Positions 54,223 through 61,728 of a DNA stretch of 64,000 nt are shown in pieces. The position numbers were made by a program, and so were the translations under genes. The DNA comes from Aquilutibacter rugosus (GTDB lineage Bacteria > Pseudomonadota > Gammaproteobacteria > Xanthomonadales > Xanthomonadaceae): NCBI RefSeq assembly GCF_036541335.1, contig NZ_JAZHBO010000001.1, forward strand, positions 124,001 to 188,000, read 5' to 3'. The notes beneath the pieces were generated by a model. The model was not told the origin of the DNA, ran no database searches, and was given only the letters and a program-made list of their open reading frames with translations. The first letter of the stretch is position 1. The number at the start of each line of letters is the position of its first letter.

Positions 54223-55509
54223 ATGAACACCAAATTGCGTCGTCGCCCGTTGGCACTGCTGTGCCTGTTGGCGATGTCAGCGCCAGCTGTTGCCGCCGCA
54301 CCGCCAACCCCGGAAGCTGAAAAATTCGAACAGATGCAGGCAGAGCTCGATAGCCGGATTGGCGACCCGCAATTTGATTTTGCTTATGCGTCCGCGGCGC
54401 TTGACGCAGGCAAACCTTCTGACGCGATCATTGCGCTGCAACGTGTGCTGGCGCTGCAACCCGATAACGCACCGGCGCGAGCAGAGTTGGCACGCGCGTA
54501 CGCTATGACCGGCGATCTGGACACGGCCAAGCAGCAATTCGAAACTGTCGTCGGTGATCCGACAATTCCGGATCCGGTGCGGCAGCGCTTTAACAATCTA
54601 ATCAAGGCGTATGACAATGCCACTAGGGGCGGCGGCGATTCGGTCAACGGCTATGTCGATCTGCAACTAGGCCATGACAGCAACATCAACTCGGCCACGG
54701 CTCTGAACTCCATCACCATTCCGTTGTTCGGCTGGCTGGGCCCCGGGCAGCTGGGCCCGCAGTCGCGTGCCATCAGCGACACCACGATTGATTTCACGGC
54801 GGGCATTAGCGGATCGCATGGTATTTCACGCGGCAATCGAATTTATGGCAGTGCGTTGGCCAGTTGGCGCGACAACCGGGACAGTCGTGCCTTCGATCAG
54901 CAAAGCCTAACGCTGACGGGGGGCTATGCCCATACCCTGCCCTCTCGCAACGTCGTTTCGATTTCATTGCAAGGACAGAATTTCGGCTTAGGTGGACACA
55001 GTGTTCGTAACGTAATCGGGGCAATCGGTCAGTTCACGCAAGTCCTGTCGGCTACGTCGGCCTGGAGCACTTCGCTGCAGTATATGGATCTAAACTACAT
55101 CACCCCCGGTGTACCCGATGCAAGGCGTTACGCACTGGCCAGCGGCATCAGCACCGCGACATGGAATCTGGGCGGACAACTGGGTCGCGAGCGCACCAAA
55201 GATCGCTCCGCCGATGCCGATTCGTTTACGTTTTACGGCCTGAACGCCGGTTGGCAGGTACCGCTGGGTGCACGCGATCTGCTGTATGCCGACGCGGCAT
55301 GGGAGAACCGACGCCATCTGGACGACAACTTCATGTTCCTTAAAGAACGCAAAGACTCACGCGTGGATCTGGGCGTCGGCTACAAGCATCAGTTCACTCC
55401 GCGTTGGTTACTCACGGCTCGTGCGAGCTGGGCTCGCAACAGCAGCAACATCGACCTCTATGACTTCCGCCGCACGATGATCAGCGCCGGCATCCGTTAC
55501 GAATTTTAA
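54223..55509 (+). CDS. TPR plus outer-membrane beta-barrel protein (DUF560/Slam-like)
   Basis: 428 residues. Signal peptide (about 1-25, AVAAAPP), two to three TPR units (about 45-125: DAIIALQRVLALQPDNAPARAELARAY), then about 290 residues of alternating amphipathic strands (VNGYVDLQLGHDSNIN onward) ending RTMISAGIRYEF, with a C-terminal Phe as in outer-membrane barrels. The TPR-barrel order is that of Slam/DUF560 proteins that move surface lipoproteins across the outer membrane. The FecR-domain protein follows 12 bases later, so it is the likely client. The leader carries the double palindrome. Confidence 0.82.
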   Translation: MNTKLRRRPLALLCLLAMSAPAVAAAPPTPEAEKFEQMQAELDSRIGDPQFDFAYASAALDAGKPSDAIIALQRVLALQPDNAPARAELARAYAMTGDLDTAKQQFETVVGDPTIPDPVRQRFNNLIKAYDNATRGGGDSVNGYVDLQLGHDSNINSATALNSITIPLFGWLGPGQLGPQSRAISDTTIDFTAGISGSHGISRGNRIYGSALASWRDNRDSRAFDQQSLTLTGGYAHTLPSRNVVSISLQGQNFGLGGHSVRNVIGAIGQFTQVLSATSAWSTSLQYMDLNYITPGVPDARRYALASGISTATWNLGGQLGRERTKDRSADADSFTFYGLNAGWQVPLGARDLLYADAAWENRRHLDDNFMFLKERKDSRVDLGVGYKHQFTPRWLLTARASWARNSSNIDLYDFRRTMISAGIRYEF

Positions 55510-55521
55510 GGAGCTATCGAC

Positions 55522-58500
55522 ATGCAACCTTCAAAGACTCTTCGACTGCGTGTTCTCACGCTCGGTATTGCGGCATGCTTGGCTTCGGGTGCCAGTGCGC
55601 AGTCTCTTGTCGTGTTTTCTTCGACCGGTGGCGTCAAAGCCGTCACTCCGGGTCAGGTCCACACTCAGAAAACGGGCGTGACCCAACTCCGACTTGCAGA
55701 CGGTTCTATAGTATCGGTGGTCGGCCCTGCCGCCTTCCAAATACGCGCCGATGGCTCGTTCGAACTCATCACGGGGTCGGTTACGGCTGTAGCCGGCAGT
55801 AGCTCGACTCGAATTCATTTGCCGCTAGGTGGCAGCATGCAGCTGGGCGCAGGCGGGAATTCCGGCAATGTCACCGTCAATGGCGTTGGAGTCACCGGCG
55901 GCGTCTTGAACGGTCAGGTCACCATCAGCGGCAACAAAGGCTCACTGACAGTTAAGAGCGGCGAATTCTGGAGTGGACTGGCCGGCGGTACACCCGCCAA
56001 GACGCTGGGTAATTCCGGTGTGGCGGTTCCTTCCTCCGTCGATCATTCGAACTGGCTGGCGCTGTATCTAATGACCGCCAGTACGGGTGCACTCGGTCAG
56101 GCCATGGATGCAACAGCTGTCGAAAAGCTCCTGCAATTTCAGGCCTTTGTGGCCAAGGGCGGTACTCCCTCCGACTGGAAGGGTGGTGACATCAAGGCCA
56201 TTCTTGCTGCCTACAGTGACTGGGCGAAACGCACCGGCGCCAGCGGCATTCCGGTTGCCCTGGACAATTTCCTGAAACAACTGGCCTCGTATTTTGCGAG
56301 CGGCAAGAGCATTGATGCCTATCCCGAATTACCGCTGTATCAGAACTACACCGCTGCGCTCGACGCACTGCGTCAGTATCTGATGAACGGTGGCGTGCCC
56401 AGCCAATACGGCGCTCTGACTGCAGACCAGATCAAAGCGATGCTGGCCATGCTGCAGCAGACGGGATCGTTCTCGAGCTTCTTTAATGCCAATGGCGCGT
56501 TCTGGGGGCAATACCTGAGCTGGGTCAACGGCAGTAATAACCCGGACGCGTTCCCCGGCCTGCCAGAATCCCTCACCCAAAAGCTCGACCGTTATCAGAC
56601 AGCGCTCGACCGCATGTATGCGTGGATCGCTGCGGGACACGCACCAAGTGCCTATGGCGAGCTAAGCCTGGCCCAGATGGAAGAGTACCTCGTCGCGCTC
56701 GAAAGCAACGGCCGACTGAACACGATGCCGGATCCAAAGGGCGAATTCTGGCGCTTGTATGTTGCCTATCTGACGAATACGGATAAGCCTGCGGATCTGT
56801 TTTACTTCTTGCCGATGTACGAGCAGTCCATTGATTCTCTGAAGGCGTACTACACCTATCTGATCAAAGGTGGCAAGCCATCCGAGTACACGGCAGCAAG
56901 CCAGGAATCCCTGTATAAAATGATGCAGATGCTGTCCGAAGCGGGCCGGATCAACTCCTTTGGCGATCCGTCCGTGTTCATGGCGGATTTCTATGCTTAT
57001 CTCTCCAAGGGTGGCATCGCAAACGATTATCCCAATCTGCCGAAGACGCCGACGCCGGGTGGCGGCGCCTTTAGCGTTGCTTCGGTCCAAGTCGTGAGTG
57101 CCGCCAATATGCCGGGGGCTTTTAATGGCATGGCAGGCAGTTCGGCAACGGCAACCACCCTGACTGCCAATGAGACGACCAAGGCAATCACGGGCGAGAT
57201 CCCCAACCAAAGCGCGGTGAGCGTCATCAAGATTCCGACTGATGCCAAGTTGCTGGAACACGGCGAATTGACCACTGGCGTGGGGTATGGCCGCCTGGTT
57301 AGCGGCGACTCTCAGGGCCGCTTCTCATTTGACGGTAAGGACTACGCCTATACCGCCAATCATGGGCTGCACTACGCCTACGTGCCCGAGCTGACCTCGA
57401 TGCCGCAACCTCTCATTCTCAAGTACAAACTTGCCGGCGCGACCAAACCGACCACCAATAGCGGTAGCAACCCAGCGGGCACGTTCGACGCAACGGCCGC
57501 GATCGCATTCACTCAGGCCAAATACCGAATTGGGATGGAGGGCTCGTTGGTGATGCCGGGAGATGCTACCTACACCTTTCAGACGGACGGCGGACTCAAA
57601 GCGGTTGAAATCAACGGATACGACTCCGATGGCAGCAGCTCCGGCATGTTCTCCATGTTTATGTTCGGGACGGGCCGGAGTTGCCCCGCCAAAGAAAGGT
57701 GCTCCATTGACATGTGGTGGAAATTGGGCGGCTCCACCGCCAATTTCCTTGCGACTTCGTATCGCACACGCAGCAGCGCAACAGGAGATGGCATTGTCGG
57801 CGCAGCGATCTTTACGCAAGATGGCATCTACACGCCACCACCGTTGCCGACCGTGGAACTGACCAAGTTCGCAGGCAATAAGGTCGAGGGCCTGGTTGGT
57901 CTGCAACTGGTTAAGAAGAGCACCAGCTTCACATCATCTGTGAATTCGACGGGCTATTGGACCCGCTTTGACGGCAGCTCCAAACTGCTTGAGGTCGCAC
58001 AGACCAACACGCTCTCGGGCTGGGTCCAAGGCGCATCAACCGAAACGAATGCGGGACACGATGGCGACAAGGCCGCTTGGATCACCTGGCGCGACGGTAT
58101 TTGGGGAGCCGGCGACTTCTCCTCCTTCACCGTGTTGCGTTCGATTGACCCGTCGCGGATTCCTGCGGTAGGCACTACCGTTAATTACAACCTGTTACCG
58201 GGAGCCGGTCTGGCTCCAACTCGCAAGGACTCCAACGGCAACGTCGTGAACGGAAGTGTGACATCCGGCAAGGCCGCGGTTTCGTTCGCCAACTCTTTCA
58301 GCGCGCTGTTCGGCATGGAGCTCAATCTGGCGATGAACTCCGCCAACTATGCGTTTAGCACAAGCGGCGGCATTGCCAAACCGTCGGTGACATTGCAGCA
58401 AATCTATGTCGGCGACAATCGGGGCTATACCGCCACGTATGCCATGCGTGCCACGGATAATGCCGGCGGGCTGTGCTCAGGCAGCCAGTGCCTGGCCACC

Positions 58501-58857
58501 GGATCCGTGCTCTTGGGTGGCACCAGTGCGGATCAGTTGGCCGTCTCCTATGTCGCGAATAATCACACCGATGTCAGAAATAACTTTGGCGGCATCGTGG
58601 TGTTCGACAAGGCTACGGCCCCATCGTCGTCGGCGATGCCTTCGCCGGAAACCGCCGGCTGGGGACGCTGGACCGGCCCGGTTCTTCCCACGCCGACACC
58701 CGGTTCGATTCCGGTCCCGGTGCCGGTGCCAAACGGCGCCAATGCAATGCCGGGCGCGGAATTCGTGAATCAAGGCGCACCGTCGGGCGCACTCACGGCA
58801 CACGCTCAACGTCGCATGCTCGATACGCTCGGCTTGGATATCCGCTTCAATCACTAA
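55522..58857 (+). CDS. Large exported FecR-domain repeat protein
   Basis: 1111 residues. Signal peptide (LTLGIAACLASGASAQS; IAAC may be a lipobox or the cleavage may be after ASA). Residues about 28-110 are a FecR-like beta-domain (GVKAVTPGQVHTQKTG, LRLADGSIVSVVGPAAFQIR). Residues about 205-508 hold four repeats of about 80 residues, each with a GG-x-PS-x-Y motif (about 213, 289, 371, 450) and a second half ending in LP. Two similar beta modules follow (about 653-765 and 913-1031), each with one Cys pair. The end is Pro-rich (TPTPGSIPVPVPVPNG). It follows the barrel gene by 12 bases, has a strong terminator, and is probably secreted or surface-bound. No known protein is recognised. Confidence 0.85.
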   Translation: MQPSKTLRLRVLTLGIAACLASGASAQSLVVFSSTGGVKAVTPGQVHTQKTGVTQLRLADGSIVSVVGPAAFQIRADGSFELITGSVTAVAGSSSTRIHLPLGGSMQLGAGGNSGNVTVNGVGVTGGVLNGQVTISGNKGSLTVKSGEFWSGLAGGTPAKTLGNSGVAVPSSVDHSNWLALYLMTASTGALGQAMDATAVEKLLQFQAFVAKGGTPSDWKGGDIKAILAAYSDWAKRTGASGIPVALDNFLKQLASYFASGKSIDAYPELPLYQNYTAALDALRQYLMNGGVPSQYGALTADQIKAMLAMLQQTGSFSSFFNANGAFWGQYLSWVNGSNNPDAFPGLPESLTQKLDRYQTALDRMYAWIAAGHAPSAYGELSLAQMEEYLVALESNGRLNTMPDPKGEFWRLYVAYLTNTDKPADLFYFLPMYEQSIDSLKAYYTYLIKGGKPSEYTAASQESLYKMMQMLSEAGRINSFGDPSVFMADFYAYLSKGGIANDYPNLPKTPTPGGGAFSVASVQVVSAANMPGAFNGMAGSSATATTLTANETTKAITGEIPNQSAVSVIKIPTDAKLLEHGELTTGVGYGRLVSGDSQGRFSFDGKDYAYTANHGLHYAYVPELTSMPQPLILKYKLAGATKPTTNSGSNPAGTFDATAAIAFTQAKYRIGMEGSLVMPGDATYTFQTDGGLKAVEINGYDSDGSSSGMFSMFMFGTGRSCPAKERCSIDMWWKLGGSTANFLATSYRTRSSATGDGIVGAAIFTQDGIYTPPPLPTVELTKFAGNKVEGLVGLQLVKKSTSFTSSVNSTGYWTRFDGSSKLLEVAQTNTLSGWVQGASTETNAGHDGDKAAWITWRDGIWGAGDFSSFTVLRSIDPSRIPAVGTTVNYNLLPGAGLAPTRKDSNGNVVNGSVTSGKAAVSFANSFSALFGMELNLAMNSANYAFSTSGGIAKPSVTLQQIYVGDNRGYTATYAMRATDNAGGLCSGSQCLATGSVLLGGTSADQLAVSYVANNHTDVRNNFGGIVVFDKATAPSSSAMPSPETAGWGRWTGPVLPTPTPGSIPVPVPVPNGANAMPGAEFVNQGAPSGALTAHAQRRMLDTLGLDIRFNH

Positions 58858-58895
58858 GGCGCTGTGCGCTGCACGGCTCCCCTCAGTGCTAGGGG

Positions 58896-58927
58896 AAAAC
58901 CCACGACCTTCGGGTCGTGGGTTTTTT
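58896..58927 (+). terminator. Rho-independent terminator after the FecR-domain gene
   Basis: Stem CCCACGACC (58900-58908) and GGTCGTGGG (58913-58921) with the stable TTCG loop, followed by TTTTTT; AAAA before the stem extends the pairing. Ends the barrel-FecR operon and also lies 20 bases past the minus-strand gene ending at 58948, so it may work on both sides. Confidence 0.92.
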
Positions 58928-58947
58928 AATGCCCGTCGGGATTTTTA

Positions 58948-59559
58948 TTAGTTGAGTACGACGAAGGCGGTGACCGGTGCGCGGGCACCTGCACTCACCG
59001 TGATCGTGTAACGCTCCGTGTACAAAGGCAGCCACTCACAAAGATGGCCATCGCGGCGCCGTTGCACCGTACAGGCTACGGACTGATTAGCGCCATGCAC
59101 GCGCAGATCCACGTGACCATTGCCAACCGGTGTCACAGTCACTGACGCCTGCTGGCCGGCAAGAAAGCTGGCGCTGCTGACGTCCTTCTGGGCCGGCGAG
59201 AGCTGCACGCGGCGATAGGCGGGGCCCAATACGCGACCGCGGAACACCGCAGCGCCACCGGGAGGGGCGCCCATCGCAATGGCCTGGCGCGCCCATGTGG
59301 TCACAAGATCCTCCTGGCCGTCGATAGGATGCGCTCCCAGTCGAGCCAGCGTACGTGCTGCCCCGGCAAGCGCCTCGGCATCCTGTTTGCTATGACCCTG
59401 ACTGGCCAGCTCACCCTGCACCAAGGCAGCTGCAATCTTGGCCTCGGGACCAGGTGGCCACTGGGCGCTTTCCGCGGTCGACGGGGCCTGCGCACAGGCC
59501 GAACTGATTGCCGATAGCAGCACCACTGTACTGCCGATTAGATTCCTGTTTCGCATCAT
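58948..59559 (-). CDS. Small exported protein in the two-component operon
   Basis: 203 residues. Signal peptide (LIGSTVVLLSAISSACAQA; SSAC may be a lipobox). A helical part (about 40-100) and a beta-rich part with one Cys pair (VACTVQRRRDGHLCEW, about 165-180) that ends TVSAGARAPVTAFVVLN. No family recognised. It overlaps the histidine-kinase gene by ATGA, so it is translated with it. It may be a periplasmic partner of the kinase sensor or an effector of the system; neither is proven. Confidence 0.75.
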   Translation of the reverse strand: MMRNRNLIGSTVVLLSAISSACAQAPSTAESAQWPPGPEAKIAAALVQGELASQGHSKQDAEALAGAARTLARLGAHPIDGQEDLVTTWARQAIAMGAPPGGAAVFRGRVLGPAYRRVQLSPAQKDVSSASFLAGQQASVTVTPVGNGHVDLRVHGANQSVACTVQRRRDGHLCEWLPLYTERYTITVSAGARAPVTAFVVLN

Positions 59560-60917
59560 GCCAACTCCGTTACGGGGGCCATTTCAAAACTGGCGCCATG
59601 CTCGGTGTCGAGCAGGCGAATTTGCAGACCATGCCGCGCGGCAAAGGCCTGCGCCAGCGGCAAGCCCAGACCGTGTCCTTTGGCTACCACATCGTCGGAC
59701 CGGCCAAAGCGCTCGAAAATGCGACGACGCATCTCCTTGGGGACGCCCGGACCGTCATCGGCAACGAGCAAACGCGGACCCTGGCTCAGATTGATCTCGA
59801 TGCGGCTGCCGGCGGGACTGAATTTCAGGGCGTTATCCAGCAAGTTGGACACGATGCGCTCCAGCTGCAGTACATTGCCCTGGATAACCAGATCCGGCTG
59901 AATCTGCGCCTGCAGTGAGTAGCCCTGATCCTCGGCGCTGTCAGCGTAGATTTCAACCATGCGCAGGACCAGTGCCGAGAGATCCACCGCCTCAAAGTCA
60001 CTGATGTCCCCCAGATGGGCCTGCGCCGCTGAAATATCCAGCAGGGACTCGAGCAGGCGCACAATCGATCGAATGTCTGCGCGGCCCTGCGCCAAGGTTT
60101 CCTGCACGCGCGGATCGGCGGACTGTTCCAGCACGCGGTGCAGCTTGGTGTCTAGATGCAGAAGCGGGGAGCGGATTTCATGGGCCGCATGTTCTGACGA
60201 CTCGCGGTAGCGATTCACGAGATCCACCTGCCTCTGCAGCATGGTTTGCGTGCGATGGCCAAGCACATCCAACTCGTCACCGTGTTCCGACGTGGCGTTG
60301 GCAATTGCGGGCTCACCGCGTGCAGCGCGAAGGTGCAGCTCCTCGATGCGATCCAGACGGTCGGCTAGACGGCGGCTGCGCCAATAGCCGAGCAGCAGTG
60401 CCATCCACGCGACGCCTATCCCGGCCAGTAAAAAGGTCCTGCGCAAAGCGCCGAGCGTGGACTGAAGATCCTGCATCTGTCGGCCGACAAATAGACGAAG
60501 CTCCGGGCTAAGCTGAGTAACGCGCCCGCTGATTTCGTGTCCGTGACGGCCATCGAGGGTGCCGAACTCGGAACGCCGGGCATCGAGCGGCGGCCATTGC
60601 TCCAGATTGCCGACCAGTTGCCTGCCTTTTTCATCCAGCCGATAGACCGCACGGTCATTGGGGTTGGCATACTGCAGCCGCTCGGCGATGCGACGAACCA
60701 GCTCGTCTTTGCCGCCCGCCGCATACAGATCCGCCAGGCCGGCCATATCGGTATTGACGTTCGACTCGACCGACTGCAGGGCCTGCCTCCGCACGCTCGA
60801 CGCGGTCAGTGCATATAAAGATAGCGTCGACAGCATGACCAGCGCCATTGCGGCCAATGCCAATCGCCAGGCGATGGAGCGAAAGAACGGGACCGAGCGT
60901 TGCGAGACCGTGGTCAT
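59556..60917 (-). CDS. Sensor histidine kinase
   Basis: 453 residues. Two membrane helices (about 17-40 and 160-180) flank a periplasmic sensor of about 120 residues. HAMP-like linker, HisKA domain with phospho-acceptor His246 in HAAHEIRSPL, and HATPase with NLLDNALKFS (N box), VADDGPGVP (G1) and GHGLGLPLA (G2). The layout is that of CusS/QseC-type kinases, and the partner regulator gene is 7 bases upstream. The signal is not known. Confidence 0.93.
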   Translation of the reverse strand: MTTVSQRSVPFFRSIAWRLALAAMALVMLSTLSLYALTASSVRRQALQSVESNVNTDMAGLADLYAAGGKDELVRRIAERLQYANPNDRAVYRLDEKGRQLVGNLEQWPPLDARRSEFGTLDGRHGHEISGRVTQLSPELRLFVGRQMQDLQSTLGALRRTFLLAGIGVAWMALLLGYWRSRRLADRLDRIEELHLRAARGEPAIANATSEHGDELDVLGHRTQTMLQRQVDLVNRYRESSEHAAHEIRSPLLHLDTKLHRVLEQSADPRVQETLAQGRADIRSIVRLLESLLDISAAQAHLGDISDFEAVDLSALVLRMVEIYADSAEDQGYSLQAQIQPDLVIQGNVLQLERIVSNLLDNALKFSPAGSRIEINLSQGPRLLVADDGPGVPKEMRRRIFERFGRSDDVVAKGHGLGLPLAQAFAARHGLQIRLLDTEHGASFEMAPVTELA

Positions 60918-60924
60918 TGAGCGC

Positions 60925-61620
60925 TTAGATATCGTCGCTCATGAGGCGGTAGCCGGCACCACGCACCGTTTCGAGCACGGGTGTCGGAAAATCTTCCTCC
61001 AGCTTGCGACGCAAACGCGCCACGCTGACATCGATCACATTGGTCTGCGGATCGAAATTGAGCTTCCAGACATTTCGCAGCAGCATTTCGCGCGTGACGA
61101 TGGCACCCGCGTTTTCCATAAAATAACGGAACAGATCAAACTCCCGCGGACTCAGCGCGATGTGTTTGCCGCGACGCCAGGCAGTCCGTGCCTTGAGGTG
61201 ACACTCGAGTGCGCCGGCAATGAGCGTGGGTGAATGACCTGCCGCACGGCTGCGACGATACAGGGCGTTGATCCGCGCAACCAATTCCTCGGGCTCGAAG
61301 GGTTTGGCCAAATAGTCATCGGCGCCGGCATCGAGGCCTTGGGTGCGGTTGGAGCTTAGCCCCAGGGCTGAGAGCATCAGCACGGGCGTGGTGACTCCGA
61401 CCTCGCGCAGGCGCTGAATGGCCGTGATGCCATCCATCTGGGGCATGGTGCGATCGAGCACGATGACATCGAATGATTGGGCCGCCGCCGTTGCCAGGCC
61501 CTTGGCGCTGGACTCAACCGAGCTCACACGCATACCCCGACCCTGCAAAATCTCGCGGATCGCCGTCAGTGTTTGTGGATCGTCATCCACATGCAATATG
61601 TTCAGCTCGTCCATTGGCAT
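60925..61620 (-). CDS. OmpR-family response regulator
   Basis: 231 residues. Receiver domain with acidic pocket HVDDDP, phospho-acceptor Asp about 56 in VLDRTMPQMDG, and Lys in DDYLAKPF; winged-helix DNA-binding domain (about 130-231) with LSPREFDLFRYFMENAG and FDPQTNVIDVSVARLRRKL, close to the CusR/CopR type. ATG at 61620 or 61614. It is the first gene of the regulator-kinase-small protein operon and diverges from the CHAT gene. A 17-bp palindrome lies 58 bases before its start, so autoregulation is likely. Confidence 0.94.
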   Translation of the reverse strand: MPMDELNILHVDDDPQTLTAIREILQGRGMRVSSVESSAKGLATAAAQSFDVIVLDRTMPQMDGITAIQRLREVGVTTPVLMLSALGLSSNRTQGLDAGADDYLAKPFEPEELVARINALYRRSRAAGHSPTLIAGALECHLKARTAWRRGKHIALSPREFDLFRYFMENAGAIVTREMLLRNVWKLNFDPQTNVIDVSVARLRRKLEEDFPTPVLETVRGAGYRLMSDDI

Positions 61621-61677
61621 ACACGGGGTCAATGAGATTATCCTACCCATTATCGGGTGCAGACTGACCGAGCGGGC

Positions 61678-61694
61678 ATGACAATGCTTGTCAT
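61678..61694. promoter_or_regulatory. 17-bp palindrome between the response-regulator and CHAT genes
   Basis: ATGACAATGCTTGTCAT differs from the perfect site at 54093 by one base. On the minus strand two GATAAT boxes (61654-61649 and 61642-61637) lie 23 and 35 bases away, so the palindrome covers the -35 place of the regulator promoter, which is normal for activators of the OmpR family. On the other side the CHAT gene starts 35 bases away. Confidence 0.75.
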
Positions 61695-61728
61695 CTGCGC
61701 GCCATCAACCGGATTTGGGGAGTCGTGG

